A DNA stretch of 64,000 nucleotides from Siphonodentalium dalli (taxonomy: Eukaryota; Mollusca; Scaphopoda; Gadilida; Siphonodentaliidae). Of this stretch, positions 12,901 to 27,900 are shown one piece after another; position 1 is the first letter of the stretch, and each line of letters starts with the position of its first letter. The stretch lies in the NCBI GenBank assembly GCA_032622095.1, contig CP136063.1, forward strand, positions 278,065,426 through 278,129,425. The letters are read 5' to 3'. The position numbers and the translations under genes were made by a program. The notes below the pieces were generated by a model, which worked only from the letters and a program-made list of their open reading frames with translations, was not told where the DNA came from and made no database searches.

Positions 12901-15900
12901 AGCATCACCAAATTCACCCTCTGGGGACCTCAGTCTGCTTACACCTCAGCAGAATGAGGTTCCCAGCAGGTGAATTTGGTGATGCTAGCCCGCTATGCGG
13001 GGTAGCATCACTAAATTCACCCTCTGGGGACCTCATTCTGCAAATGACAGACACCCTATTTCAAGGCTTGAAGACAATGTTATGATTTTATGTTCTAGTA
13101 TTGTTTTAAAGAGCAAAAATACTGACAAAGTATTGACCATAATGAGATAATTCCTGTAAATAGTCTAACTTTTGATGGTAAGAATATTTCATTTGATTTA
13201 CCTGATGGTCTAACCTTTACCTTGTAGTCTACATTTTTCTTATAATCTATCATAGATAATATTATTAACAATATTATTAAATATTTTCTAATTGCATGTC
13301 ACAGGTAAGAAAGTAGGCCAGGGCATGGAAGAGTGAAACTCTTCCATGTCTTGGACTGAGAGCATGAATGAGTGAATGTATTTTGTCTCTTTCTTTTGTT
13401 ATTATTCTTCTTTATAAAAAAAAAATAAAAAAATTAACAAGAGGTTGCACCGACCATACGCGTGCTGGCATTCCCCCATAGTGGCAAATTTGAACCGACA
13501 AAGTATGGTTGAGATTTATGCTCGGACGAAGAAAAAATATTCATATAAACAAAGATAAATAACTCTAGAACGGAAAACATGAACAAAACGATTGAACACT
13601 TAATTGTTTCCATCATAGTAGTGAACATCCATAACAAGTTTCATTGATATTCATCAATCGGTGGTGGAGATACAAAAAAAAAACAACATTTCCAAATAAA
13701 TAAAGATGAATAGCTCTGGAACTGAAAACCGGAAAAATAAAAACGATTGAACACTCTATTGATTGGTAGTGAACATCCATACCAAATTTCATTTGTCAAC
13801 CGGTGGTGGAGATATCTGCTTGGACAGACAAAAAACCATCATTTCCAGATAAACAAAGATGAATAACTCTAGAACGGAAAATCCAGAAAAAACAATTGAA
13901 TGCTTCCTTGAATGTCCTCATAAAAGTGAACATCCGTACACAATTTCATTCAGATCCGACAACCGGTGATATCTGCCCAGACGGATGGAATGGAACAGAC
14001 AGATGAATGGAAAAACAGATGGTAAATGTCCGGACGGACAAGGTCAATACAGTCAGGGTTTCCGCCAAGGGGAAATTAATGAGTCCGTATTGGGGAAACA
14101 CATAACGCGACGGGACGACCATGGTTCGAAAATTTTGTTATTTGACACTGAATAGTAGCCATTTCCTTGCACCTGAGTGTCACACAAAGCAATCCAAAGC
14201 TACGTATATTACGCAAGTCGATCATTTTCCGTTGGTGCATTAATTCTGTTGACGGTATCCAGATAATTAATCATGTAATTACGCACGTAAGACTGCCGTC
14301 TGATTGAAGACTAATGAGACTATATCAAGCTACAACTTACAGTGTTTAAAAATTTATAACTTACAATAATATTCCGACAGGTATAATGAAACTAAACACT
14401 AAAAAGCATCTATCCAATACTACCTAGCTGGGAGAATTGAATTAAGTATTTCCTAGAATTTCAAGTAGCTTCCGTGAAAACGAAACTGATTTTTCCATGT
14501 ATTCTTTCAATCGTAAAACTATGTGTGCGCTGTGATGTCATATATACTGCAGGGTTTGTCTGCAGGAGATATTTATAGCGGCGAAATACGAATGTTAGTG
14601 AAATCATTCAAACTAGGAACGCGTAGCTTGTCAATAGTCTGTATTAGTCAACCAACAGTTAATGACAACCGCTGCTGTAGAGTTTTAGCCAACGTGTCAT
14701 AAAATATAATTGAGTTTTGGCGGGAAATGGGAACATGTGAGCCATTGTTTGTGTTTGGGGACCCAGGCGGGACAACGAAACTATTATGGACCGTACTTTG
14801 ACTTTATCTCCATATTGGGTGGGGGTATTTTTTTTGTGTTTATCCTCCATGCATGTTATATGGGTCAAATAAATGGTGTTGTCACTATGAATTCCCGCTA
14901 TAAAGACTGATTTGGGACAGGTTCCGTATTATAACAGTACGATAGCACGGGATCTCGGAGGTAGATACCTCCTTTGGTAGGAGAACCGCCTGTTGGCGTA
15001 TGTTGATCCCTACTCTGCCTAACTCAGCAATTCGGCATTCTTTGATCAAATTATGTAATCGTACGATAGCAGGGGATCTCCGAGCATGAGTAGTTTCAAC
15101 AACAGAAATCCCGTGCGAAGTAATATCCGTACTCAGCAGTCCGACATTCTTTGATGTTACCGCGACATTTATTACGCTGTATATAACGTCACTATTTCAA
15201 TGCACACCAAACATTACGTTGTAGTTTTGGTGCTTTGATTTCAAAGGGTTACGCTGTACCGGTAAAGTACTATACTCAATTAACCCGTTTTTCACCAGTA
15301 TTCTGTTCAACCCCGACGAACTCCCGTTGCAGCCGGATTTTTTATGACATATTACTACTGACTTTTGGTACATGTATGAATCAAAAAGATCATCTGCGAG
15401 GGGAATGGGTCCGTGGGACTGACCCGCAGCCAGCCTGGTGGAAACCCTGATACAGTATACCCCCCATTCTCCTCGAGAGTTGGGGTATAATAATGTAATA
15501 ATTAGTAATCATTATTTACCTTGTAGTCTATAGTTTGCATTATCTTCAGGTAAGGAGATGGATCAACTTTCTGTCGACTAGAACTGTCATCCTTTGTGAC
15601 GGGACAGAAATGCATCTGAATGGGATAAAGTCTACCAGGTACCTGTAAGTACAAACAAAAGTGTTGGAAATTCCAGACCCATTGACGCAGAACACATGCT
15701 TAAGCCCAATAAAATGTTAGGAAAATGAACAATATTTTAAATTATGATGACTTGAGTTGTATGTGACAGATAGCAGAAGTTTAACCTTATCCATAGGAGT
15801 GAGAGAACAATATTGTTATTGACTTTTCGCACATGAAAATCAGTGTGATAAACTTTTTAACTCTATGCTAAATAGTCATTGAGGAGTAGTTCCTTTAGGA

Positions 15901-18900
15901 AAATGTTCAGATAATTAGTTGAACTTATTATCCGAACATTTCCCTCCAATGGATATATATTCTTCTGTGCTTCTATTTTCTCCCACCCCCAACATGTTTT
16001 AACACAGGCAGCCCGTGTGAGATGGCTGTGTGGGATTTCCCTGTCACACCACATGTGACCAGCCGTCTCACCCTACCCACTTGACTACTTTACCTATTTA
16101 ATTAAGAGCCGGAACTATTTTAACAAGACGTCATCATGTCTTGTGTCAACTAAAACAATGGTGACCATCAGCTATGCTTCATGTTTCAAATCAACAAATA
16201 CAGACGAACTCGTGGATGCTAATGAAAATGTAGACTGGTTAAACACAGAGAACCTTCAATATAAGCCCACTTGCAAATGCAGAGTTGGATAAAATGTCTA
16301 TAAATGTATGTGTGAAGTTGTGAACGCAGTCAATAAATATCAGGCAAATTTCCATAACTAAAGCGAAATGGGGAGAGTAAGAGTAAGCTGGTGGCCACAA
16401 AGCCTAATTAAGTTTATGACTCTAATTAACAATCAGAGTGTTGATTATCTCATTGTCCTTTACAATTGGCCTGGCTGTGTGTCTGACTTACTGAGATAGT
16501 CTTATTCCCTTAATAATTAAATGATGGATACATGCGTGTTACTAATATACTCTATTATTTTCATTTTATAGCGAAAGCATCAAGATGTCTATGAATCCAC
16601 AGTCACACAAGCACCATCAGCAAGTGATCAATAACCTACTAGGATCTTTCAGTATGCAAAAACATCGGTCAAGAATGCCAAAGCATTGAAGATAGTTAGC
16701 AAAGTTCATAAATCTCTGATATCATTCCAATTTCTAGAAGATCAACCCCGACTACAATCTGCCAATGCAACACGCTGGAATTGCCAGCTATAAATTATGA
16801 TTCGCTCAGTTCTACGAACACCTATACTGGACTCAGTACATTGGCTGCTCTGTACCAAGTGTGCTTCACTGTGTATTTCATCTTGCTTGTATTAAATTTA
16901 AGTTTTGTTATCAAATAGAGTTTATATAAATAAAAAGTGTTCCTACTTCAATGATGTGCTGATATGTAATTGTAATTGTAATTGAATTACATTTCAAAGT
17001 AATTGTAATTGTAATTAAATAAATTGTGAAATAGATGTAATGGGAATTGTAATTGTAATTGAAAAATGTTGAAGTAATTGTAATTGTAATTAATTACATT
17101 CACAAGTAATTGCCCCAACCCTGGTACCGGTATATGGATTTCCCCATGGTAAACACAGTTTGTCTACTTGTCTATTTAAAGACTTCATATCAATACGCAG
17201 GTTTCCCGGAACTCATGGCATGGTGCAATGTTTTGACGTAACCCGTGCAGTGTTCACACAAGCAATGTCGATTTCACTCAAACGTATTAGCCCTGCTTGT
17301 GCGTTACAAGTGCTTGTTTTCCAGCATATACCTTTGGTATATACCAAAATCATCCATGATAATCACGAAAATGGCATCAGATTTCTACTGGGATGTACCG
17401 TTACGAACCTACTGAAATGTGCCAAAGATTGGTATAAAGTAAAACATCAACTACGAGGCTCTTTGGTTGGGAGAAAAATGACCCATCATGGCCCGAGGTG
17501 TGGGTATGGAAAAATCTCACCCTCGTGTCCGGCCCAAATATCCTGCTCCTCCTACACCCCGGATCATGATGGATAATATTAATCTTTTCCCCTATCTGCC
17601 ATCTGCTTTTATTACCTGAATATACCTCAAAATAAATAATAGACCATTCCAATGTAGACTTTTATAACTGAATGGGAGAATCCATTAAGTTTTGAAAGAG
17701 TTAACCCTTTCATGACTGGAGCTTCCTAAAATTTTGCGAAAAACCCTGTGCCAATGCATTCTCTTAATATATGCAAATCTGCAAACATACTATTAACGCG
17801 ATATTTATGATTGGTATAAGAACAAGGTCTGTCTATATTTTAATATTCTTTCTGTTTATGGCGATTTTAACGGAAGTGGTATTTTAACAGCAATACCCAC
17901 TGTGAAGGACTTCCATACCTTTAAACCCCAAATTGAATACATGCGGCGTGAGATGTTAACTTGTTAACCCTTTACCCAACAGAAGGGCCCTGTGCCAATA
18001 CATTCTCTTATATATGCGAGTCGACCATAGGCCAATGCATTCTCTTATATATGCGAGGCGACCTATGGTCGACTCGCATATATAAGAGAATGCATTGGCA
18101 CAGGGCATAACTGTAACTATCACAATGCGGTCAAGGAGCCGGTTCCAATGATATCCATATTTGTATGGTTCTATTGAGACAGACCGAAGATATTTTAGGC
18201 TGTTGAAGCTTTATTTGGCCGGTTTTAGCCGGTTTGTTGGGTAAAGGGTTAAGTGTTGACTCACATTTATCACCGGGCAGTCATCAAAGTAGCTGCTGAA
18301 CAGCTGGATGTTAATTGTCGCGGACATGAGGATGACCTTCAGATCAGTTCTGTGTTGTAGGAGGCACTTCAGTAATCCGAGGAGAAAATCTGTTTGGATG
18401 TGTCTCTCATGAACCTGAATTACAAACAAACATAAAACCTATAATGATCAGCCCTTTCTACACTAAATGGATTCTCCCACTAACTTATAAACATATAAAT
18501 TGGAACGGTCTATTATTCATTTTGAGGGGTGTGCAGGTAATAAAGGCAGACGACAGACAGAAAAACAGATAATTCATATTCATTGGTGGGAAATGTTCAT
18601 ATAATAAGTTAAAAAAAAACCTAACTTATTATGTGAAAAATTCCTCAGGAACTACTCATCAATGAGTATTTAGTGTAGAAAGGATTAAGTTCCAAACACA
18701 CTTGGATAAACTATCAAATACAAGGCATTTTTTCTGACCAAGATTACACCGGTCTTTGCAACAAAAATACCACCCTATTACATAAAATATCAACAACAAA
18801 GTTGGTATTGTGATTGGTTTGTGAATAATTAGTGTGCTTTTGTTGGATTAATGGCATTTTAATGCTAAATAACACCATATTTTATTGACTAAGATATAGC

Positions 18901-21900
18901 AAAAATCAAGTGGTGGGGCCAGACCAATGTTCGCGTTGCCACTTGCCAAATTTGCCAATGGCAAAAATAATTCACATTTGGCAAAAAATATTTTCATTTG
19001 GCAAGTCACTTATTAATTCCTCAATAAAGTAGAACAATATCGGTCAATCAATACCATTCATGTTAGGAGACTACAATAGAATTAAATTAGTGGTGTTTTA
19101 TATGGTTTCTGAATTAACACCTCCATTAAGATGCAGTTAGTCTGATAGCATTAATATCGATTGGGTGGAGGGATTACCCGTATTTAGTGTGATGGTGGTG
19201 TTTATATGGCTAATCCTCTTGTGATATTCCCTTCTGATGAAGCAACTCTTCTACCATTTTATTGCTCGGGGATTTGTTTATTGTTAATTATAAATGAACT
19301 TCTTTCCTATCGATATCAAACGTCCTTCAAACCGCAAGTGTCGAAACATAACATCAAATCAATGTTGCAGAAAAGGATACTATCGGGGATAACATTTGGC
19401 AGATTCTAAAAGAATTTGGCAAAAAATATTTTCATTTGGCAAAAAATTTGGCAAAAGTTAATTTCGGTCCAGCACGGACCCTGGGCCAGACTGAATGCTA
19501 GAGCGTTCAAGTTGATTACAAAACTCACATTTACACAAATTTTCCAAGATTGGATTAATTAGCTCTTAACACTTCCATATCTGGAGCTTTAATGTCAAAA
19601 GTTGTATTCCGTTATATAGTACACATGATTATTATTCTGCACTATGGGCAATCTTGGAAAGAGTGATGATACAAACCTCGTCTACAACTATCACATTGTA
19701 CAGTTTGAGATACGGATCGGATGAGATCTGTCGCAGCAACAAGCCTGAAAAACAAAGTATTTTAACAGATTTATACAAAAAATGTCATGTCAATTTTAAG
19801 TCCCTGGCCTGTGAATCGTAGATTTAAGGTCGAACCAAATCTTGAAATCGAATCAGCATCTTGGTTTCAAATCGAACTGAACCTCGAAACACGAAATTGA
19901 TTACCAACCGCACCGTCATGACTGTGGACTATTAAAACATACTTAGTGGCCAAATACTAGTAGTAAAATTAACATATTATTAACATGGATATTTCCAACA
20001 TGGACCACATGAGCGAATACAAGGGAAATAGGATGGTAAATTCATTTTAAAATATATAACGGATCATTTTATAATGCGTGCACAGTGTACGTCTGCATAT
20101 CGTGATGGGAACCAAATCTAAGGTTCGATACAACCTGAATCACAGTCAAAGGTTTTTAACCCTTTACCCAACAGAACGGCCCTGTGCCAATGCATTCTCT
20201 TATATATCCGAGTCGACCATAGGTCTCCTCGAATATATAAGAGAATGCATTGGCTTAACACATTAAAAATTATAAAATTGTTAAAGAATGTAAGAAAAAA
20301 TGGTAAAAAGTGTTAAAAAAATATTTTTTTTAGGCCAATGCATTCTCTTATATATGCGAGGCGACCTATGGTCGACTCGCATATATAAGAGAATGCATTG
20401 GCACAGGGCATAACTGTAACTATCACAATGTGGTCAAGGAGCCGGTTCCAATGATATCCATATTTGTATGGTTCTATTGAGACAGACCGAAGATATTTTA
20501 GGCTGTTGAAGCTTTATTTGGCCGGTTTTGGCCGGTTTGTTGGGTAAAGGTTTTTAATAGTATCGAATCAATGTGGCAGTTTAGAAGCGAATCAAACCTC
20601 AAATGGTTTGCAAAGCCCTAGTCAACTTAAAATTCTCAAGGACTAATTAAAGCCTACAACTTCATAAGTCTCGTTCCTGTCTCAGACACTCCTCTCTCTG
20701 TTCCATGCAACTCCACAGAGAGACTCTTCCCAGGCTTAAAATCCATAACATTTTATGAGAATCAAAAGATAGCTTACTACAGCGGGTCAGCTGCTTTTAC
20801 GAGAATCAAAAGATAGCTTACGACAGCGGGTCAGCTGCTTTTACAAGAATCAAAAGATAGCTTACGACAGCGGGTCAGCTGCTTTTACAAGAATCAAAAG
20901 ATAGCTTACTACAGCGGGTCAGCTGCTTTTACAAGAATCAAAAGACAGCTTACTACAGCGGGTCAGCTGCTTTTACAAGAATCAAAAGATAGCTTACTAC
21001 AGCGGGTCAGCTGCTTTTACGAGAATCAAAAGATAGCTTACTACAGCGGGTCAGCTGCTTTTACGAGAATCAAAAGATATCTTACTACAGCGGGTCAGCT
21101 GCTTTTACGAGAATCAAAAGATAGTTTACTACAGCGGGTCAGCTGCTTTTACAAGAATCAAAAGACAGCTTACTACAGTGGGTCAACTGCTTTTACGAGA
21201 ATCAAAAGATAGCTTACTACAGCGGGTCAGCTGCTTCCACCATCAGAGTCCAGGAAATTCCACCATCTTTGTGGGCGGAATTCTGCCCACTATTATTTTC
21301 GGATACGAAGTCATGTGCTCATGACATAGTAGCTGTACTGCTTTCCTATGTTCGAGTACACCTGGGCGCTGGTTACCTGGGGGATTTCTGGTGACGCTAT
21401 ATATATCAATGACGTAATCCCCAGAACAGGTATGGTGGCACTTACTAGTCGCTACTTGTCGGAGCATTGCACCTTAGAGTAGGAGATGAGAGCTAGGAAC
21501 GAGTCCAACAATTATGATTGGACAAGCCCTAACAATGCCTTAGTACTTGTATTTCTGTATAAAGATGTAAGTGGGCGAGTCACAAATTTAAGAATTTGGG
21601 AAGGGTTAACATTCCACGAGCCCATTATTCCTGAGGAAAATTTACCTAAAAGTGTTTACTGTGTGTCCTTGTTTATCGATCATTTCTCAATGAATGGAGG
21701 GTGTTCATTTCAAAGTAAAAAGTGGTCACTTCCCTGCAGTTTTTAATAATACAAGATGCCAAACAATTATTTCCACAGCAGGTAGTTATAATATTTCTTC
21801 ATACCAGTCAAGCTCTGTTAATACTCCAGGGAACACATTCTAAGCTGGTAATAATCCATGATAACCTTCAGTAAAATATATAATTATTGTAGCCATGATA

Positions 21901-24900
21901 ACAGATGACGCTTACCTTCTGTAAGAAATAAGATTCTTGTAGCCATGGTCTTTGTCTTCTCAAATCTCACCTGATAATTTATCAATACACATGTTAGTGA
22001 ATATAATTTTTAAAATTAAAATTAGTTTTTCCTCAAGGGAAGCCCGAAACTGAACTATATGGATTATTATCCTCGGCCTTGTGTTATCAGGAGGGTTAAA
22101 ATTTATTGTCCGTTTATTTGCTTACTCCGGTCAATCAGCGACTCCGGTCAATCAGCGCTCGGATTAATTACGCATGAATGCGTCCCGTGCAAATCCCGCG
22201 CTCTTAACAATTCATCTAGCCAGTTTTATTTCCGACTTTTAATAATAAGATTTGCGAGTCGCGGGGTTGGGAATGGCACCGCCATGGGAAGGATCTATGA
22301 TAGTTCAGTTTCGGGCTTCCCTTGAGGAAAAACTAATTTTATTTTAAAAATTATATTTTTCCGCCAAGGAGAAGCCCTTCAACTGAACTATATGGATTAG
22401 AATGCAAGCCCAGGAGGAGGCAACGAGCAATAAATTTAATATTCCAGTTTGACGGGAATGTACTCTTCCAAACAGATTTCATGTAAATGTGATTTAGTCA
22501 TGAATCAGCTTTGATATGTTATGTGAAAGAGCTCATAAATTCAGATTCCAGCATTGCTCAAGCTTGTACCTCCCACCTTGTCTTTTGGAATAAACATCCC
22601 AGGCAGTGCCATACCATACGTGCCAGCTACTAGTAGAAACCGAGCAGTAGAGACTTCTTCTTCTGCTGCTTTTTTCTCGTGTCCTGCGATGAGAGTGATG
22701 GCGGTATTTACTATTTATATCTTCCCAAATAGAAAGCGCTATTGACGGTACGCGACAGCGAGTCTTCCTCACACAGAACAGCCTCCAAAGGCTCGGGTGC
22801 TATTGTCCCGGAGGATTGGTTGCCCGAATCTCAGAGAACGGCACTCTGCCTGCCACGGTCTGCTGATGCAGGACCAGGGGGCGCGAACTGGTACAGCCCG
22901 AGGACTGGTACAGTTGTGCAAAGTTTGTGTAATTCATTGTAACAAGATTTGACACATATCCTGTGATGAAGTTTTTACAAGAGATCGACCCGTGTCGTTT
23001 CCGTACGCAAAGCGAGTTCCCTAGGAACGACAGAATCCTTGACCGACAGTGGGAACCACCGTCGTCCCGAGATCCTTGCTCATCGTCGTCAAAGCCATCA
23101 GACGCCAGGAGAATTATAGAAACTAGAAAGCATGTCAGGATCGACGCCAGCAACAGAACAGCCTGCATCAGGTTGAGGTAAGGTACTAGAGGGAAGCCCA
23201 CACTGGGAATGGCTCGAACGAGGAACAATTGCGCTCGCAGTTAGATTTTAAGGTGTTATTTCCCACCCCAAGGCCAAAATGGCGGAAAAAAGGGAAATTG
23301 AAAGGATCCATTTGACCAGGGAAAGCCCCCCACCGAATCTCCCAAATGCAGGTGGTCCTGACACGCTGACATAAACGTCGATGATATACCACTAGGATCC
23401 CCTGACGGCAGAGGAGCAGGCCTGGACGTATCACTTGGGATGACGTTTCCAGGGGGACAAGACCGACCCTCGTAATGGAGTGGGCCACGGCGCCGTGGGG
23501 AAGCGTCAGAAGGCCAGTTGGCTGGTGCGCTTTGTGCGGCACGGGACAACGAGGCTTCCCCACCCAGAACAGTCGCCAAAGGCGCGGGTGCTTGTGTCCT
23601 GGAGGATTGGTTGCCCGAATCTCCTGAGGACGGTACCCTGCCTCCCACGGTCTGCAGAAGACGGGGCTTGCAGCATGACCAGGGGGACCGAATGGTTCCT
23701 GCCCGAGTTAATATTGGTACGTTTGCTCGAAATGTAAAACCATGGACCAATGGGCCCTCAACCAACTATGACAATATCGCGTATATTCATGAGCAACCCG
23801 TACGGCCATCAAAGTCGAATCTCGTTCGACTATAAGCAAGACAAGACATTCTGTTAATTATTAGCAAGCATAATATACAAAACATTTGTTAGTTATTGCA
23901 AAACAAGGTTAATAAGGTAAATTCTGTTATTTACTATGGCCACGTGATCTTACCTGCTAGAAATTAAACCGCAGGTAAGATACTGTCTTTTCTCGGCGAA
24001 GAGGACGATGAGATCCAATTTCTCCTTGCAAGAACATAGCGGTGTCCTTGCTTACGGTGAGGAGAACGTTTTATACACTTACGGAAAGTCTGCAGATGGT
24101 GGAGCAGGCCTGGAATATCCCGAGGGAGTATGATTCCAGGGGGACAAGACCCACTCTCGTAATGGAGTGGGCCACGGACCGTGGGGAAGAGTCAGAAGTA
24201 TCAGTCCTTCCCAGGAGACAGGAGCAATTGTTCACGCAGCCGTATGCAATTGTAATTTTCTAATTCACGAATATTAAACTGTGCACTGTTCCCTCTTGAC
24301 AAAATGTGCATGGTCATAGTAATCATTGATTCAATATTAAACTATTGGAAGGTATATATAAAATCGTTCCCATCGCAGTTAAATTATGGGAATGTGAAAG
24401 TGCCATGGAACATGCATGTTTTGAGGTCTATCCCACAATGACATTGAATTTGAGAAAAACACAACTGATGATTATACAGGCGCAAGTACATCCGTCTTCT
24501 GAATTGCGAGAGCAAATGAGAGCTCGAGCTGCGTTTACATCTGGGAAGAACTGAAGTCTGGTTGGCTGGTGCGCTGTTAGTGGCACATGATGAGTCTTCC
24601 CCACCCTAAGGCTCAGGAGCTGTGGCATTCGCCCTTGAAGATTTGTTTTCCAAGATTTGTTTTCCAAATCAACGATGGTAGCACCCCGCCAGTCACTGGT
24701 ACTGGGCAGTGGTCATGCACAATATAAAGGCTTCTTGCGGAACGGCGCTTTATATGTGTGATGATACAAATGCTTTCATTTGTGTTAATCATTTAGGTTT
24801 TCTATTTACCAGATAATCATATGGATATGTAGTAATAGAAGGAGAAGAGCCATGTTTTGGACTCTTTTGAAATTGGCACTGGCAGGCCTGCCGAATGCAA

Positions 24901-27900
24901 AATAAATCGTAAGCTGTAACGTATTTGTCGGTTGTCTGGTTGTGCTTAGGTACCCATAGGTTACACAAACTGTTATATTCAGTATCACGAGAGCCACATA
25001 CAACTTTGACGCGACCTAGATTTCACAACCCCCAGGTGAACCGAACCGTCGTTCGCCACCAATACGCAGGCCTGCAGTGGTCGTGCGCAATATAAATAGA
25101 AACGCTGTTCATGTAACTGCACTTTATATGTGTGACAATACAAATGCTGTCCTTTCTGTTATTTGCCCGATAATCAATTGGATATGAGGCAATAGAAGGA
25201 AAAGAGCCATGTGTTGGTCTCTGATGGAAATTATAGTGGCAGCGGCCCTGCGCAATATAAATGCATTTCCTGTAACTGTGCTTAATACGTGAGTGAAGGC
25301 TATTTGACATTTGATCTTTTCTATATGTGGAAATAGAAGGTAGAGAGCCAAGTGATGGACTCTGTTGGAAAGGCTATTGGCAGTGCATCGGGGGCACATG
25401 ACAATATAAATGCATAGTAGATCACCTTGACTATTCATGGATTGAAAGCGCAGAAGTATGTCGGTATCAGTGAAAATTGACGCCATATTGATATAGTCAG
25501 TTCGTATGTCATTGATCCTTTGAGGCACTGATACCCTTGTACTAGTATGGAACAATTATGGCTGGTCATACATGTTTTTAAGCTCACCATTTTGTATCAT
25601 TTAAATTCGTAATTTGAATGTATCGACAAACACTAATATCTGAGGATAACAGTTCAGATGTTGTCTATTTGTTACAGTGAACACATGGAAATGTCAAACA
25701 TCAAAATCATCAAAAGTATAAACATTGATTGACTGAAAATTTATTGAGACACTGGCTAGCCAATGAATCATTTCAACACTGCGACCATGCTAGGTCACAC
25801 GGATATGGTGACTTGCCACAAGTAGGCCAGCCAAAGGCTCGCATCCAAAATTTTTCCAAAGAGATCTGACCACGGACGGAAGTATCCTTGGATATTTAAG
25901 CAAACTATAGCTGAAGGTTCAGGCTACTGCATTTGCATATCTGTGCAGTCATGGAACAGGGAAGCCCATTCTGCAAAATACATTGAGTGATTGCAAAGAA
26001 ACAGACACAATTGTCGCCGAAATAACGTCAGAGTACCGATATGAATTGATGGAGATCGCCAGTCGACAATGGGAACTCAGGCTTCAAGATTCGACGAGAA
26101 TCACCGAATCGATTCCCGTAATGATTCTCACAAAACTTTACAATTTTCAGTGCCTTATGACTGACATGATTCAGCATTTGATTCTCGTAAAATGAAATGT
26201 ATTTTGAGCCCTGGAACTTGAAATGAAAATCCTTGGTGCCCAATCTTGTGTCAGATAATCCTAGTCCCCAATCAAACCAGTTGCACGATTCGTAGCAAGC
26301 GGACACTGTCAGTAATACTGGACAGGCATGTAAAGAAAGAGACTATTCAAGAGACACAGCATTATTTGAACACAGGCCATATATTAAAAACTATATGTTG
26401 TAACAAACATAATCTCATTGTTTCTAACGATTGTTCCGATAATACAATGAGGGAAAGGAAATGGAATCGCAAGAACAGAGTCAGAATTTCAAATAAATAT
26501 CTTGAAGTCGATGTAACGTTTGCGACGTTCCAAGTATCCAAATACGAGCCCTCATGTTAATAGTAATACATTCGGGCTAGCTAAGATTTGCAAATATTAA
26601 TCGGTAAGCACAATTAATTATAACGACATGTTGTATATGTACAATGATGTTCTGTGATAATCATTTACCAAATGTCGGTTAAGTTCCAGTCGCTCAACTT
26701 CAACTTACAATTAGTTGAGGCAAAAGAAATTTCATTGGATTACAAGTTCTATCTTGTTTATTAATACATGTAAATTATCGCCAAAGGAGACATTTCTGTC
26801 CTGGCCAACTTTCTGCGCACTAACAGAGCTGTTGCGTATACGATTAGGTAGTGTACATGAAATGAACGTAGCGAGAAGTCGGCGTCATGAAATATAGTTA
26901 GCACGAAATTAGGAGACTTCGCATACCGTACCACGTGGACTCAGAAATCGGACGATTCATGCCACCGTATATGTTGCACAATAAGGCAAGATAGGTTCGC
27001 TACAAGTAAACGATGTGCGTCTGTAGTCATTGTCAAATGGCCATCAATGGCGTAGTTCTCAACGTGATTTTGTCGATTCCAATCCCAAAATTTTCGAGAT
27101 AAAATGTGTCGATAAAAAACACGGAATTTTTATAAATTGCGTTGCGCATACTATGAAACGAAGAGTTTCTGCGCGTACTTAAAAATATTCAACGACCGGG
27201 TAAGCAACGGATAAATTGCAAGTTTGTTATCAACAATAAATATTGAGTTGATAAACTCGCAATAGAGAAATACTTCCTTTAGTTAAAACCACGTCTGATA
27301 GGTCCAAGGAGAGAAATAAAACTGGCTAGATGAATTGTTAAGAGCTAATCCGAGCGCTGATTGACCGGAGTCGCTGATTGACCGGAGTAAGCAAATAAAC
27401 GGACAATAAATTTTAACCCTCCTGATAACACAAGGCCGAGGATAATAATCCATATAGTTCAGTTGAAGGGCTTCTCCTTGGCGGAAAAACTTACTACGTA
27501 CTTAGCTAGTATATGATGGATACAAAACATTTACAAATGAAATAATTAAGTTAGGTTCCAGTGCAAACAATGAGCTAGGTTGTCGCCCGGTTGAAAGCGC
27601 ATGTGATAGTAAACATATATGTCGCAAAATTTCATCAAGATCCCATAACCCAGATACTCAGGCAGACGGGCAAAAAAAACAAAACATTTCCAGTTAAACA
27701 AAAATGAATAAATCCAGAATGAGAATGCGTACACCGTTTGACACATCATTGAAAACCTTATGATGATGAACATCCATACTAAATTTCTACCAAGATCCTA
27801 TAACACATGCAGGGTTCATACAGGTTCCCAAAAACTAAATTTAAGCACTTTTAAGCACCTTTTTAATGACCTTTTAATGACTTTTCAAGCACGGTGTGGA

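Larger units (their letters stand above)
22356..27489. mobile_element. 5.1-kb element with perfect 44-bp terminal inverted repeats, no recognised transposase
   Basis: The left end 22356-22399 (TTTTTCCGCCAAGGAGAAGC and on to TATGGATTA) is the exact reverse complement of 27446-27489. No clear target duplication is visible. The interior has frames up to 169 codons on both strands but none resembles a transposase. It contains internal repeat blocks. It fills most of DHX34 intron 7 together with the hAT element at 27.8 kb. The superfamily is not assigned. Confidence 0.75.

Noticed and set aside
17160-17576. 138-codon plus-strand ORF as a gene
   Set aside because: No domain, no splice context, no similarity, and antisense to a DHX34 intron.
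20751-21238. CRISPR-like array of regular repeats
   Set aside because: The units are contiguous 44-bp tandem copies without unique spacers, and the host is an animal. It is a minisatellite.
22533-23765. Overlapping frames of 79-169 codons on both strands as genes
   Set aside because: They lie in GC-rich repeated blocks of a transposon, overlap on both strands and match no family. They are composition artefacts.
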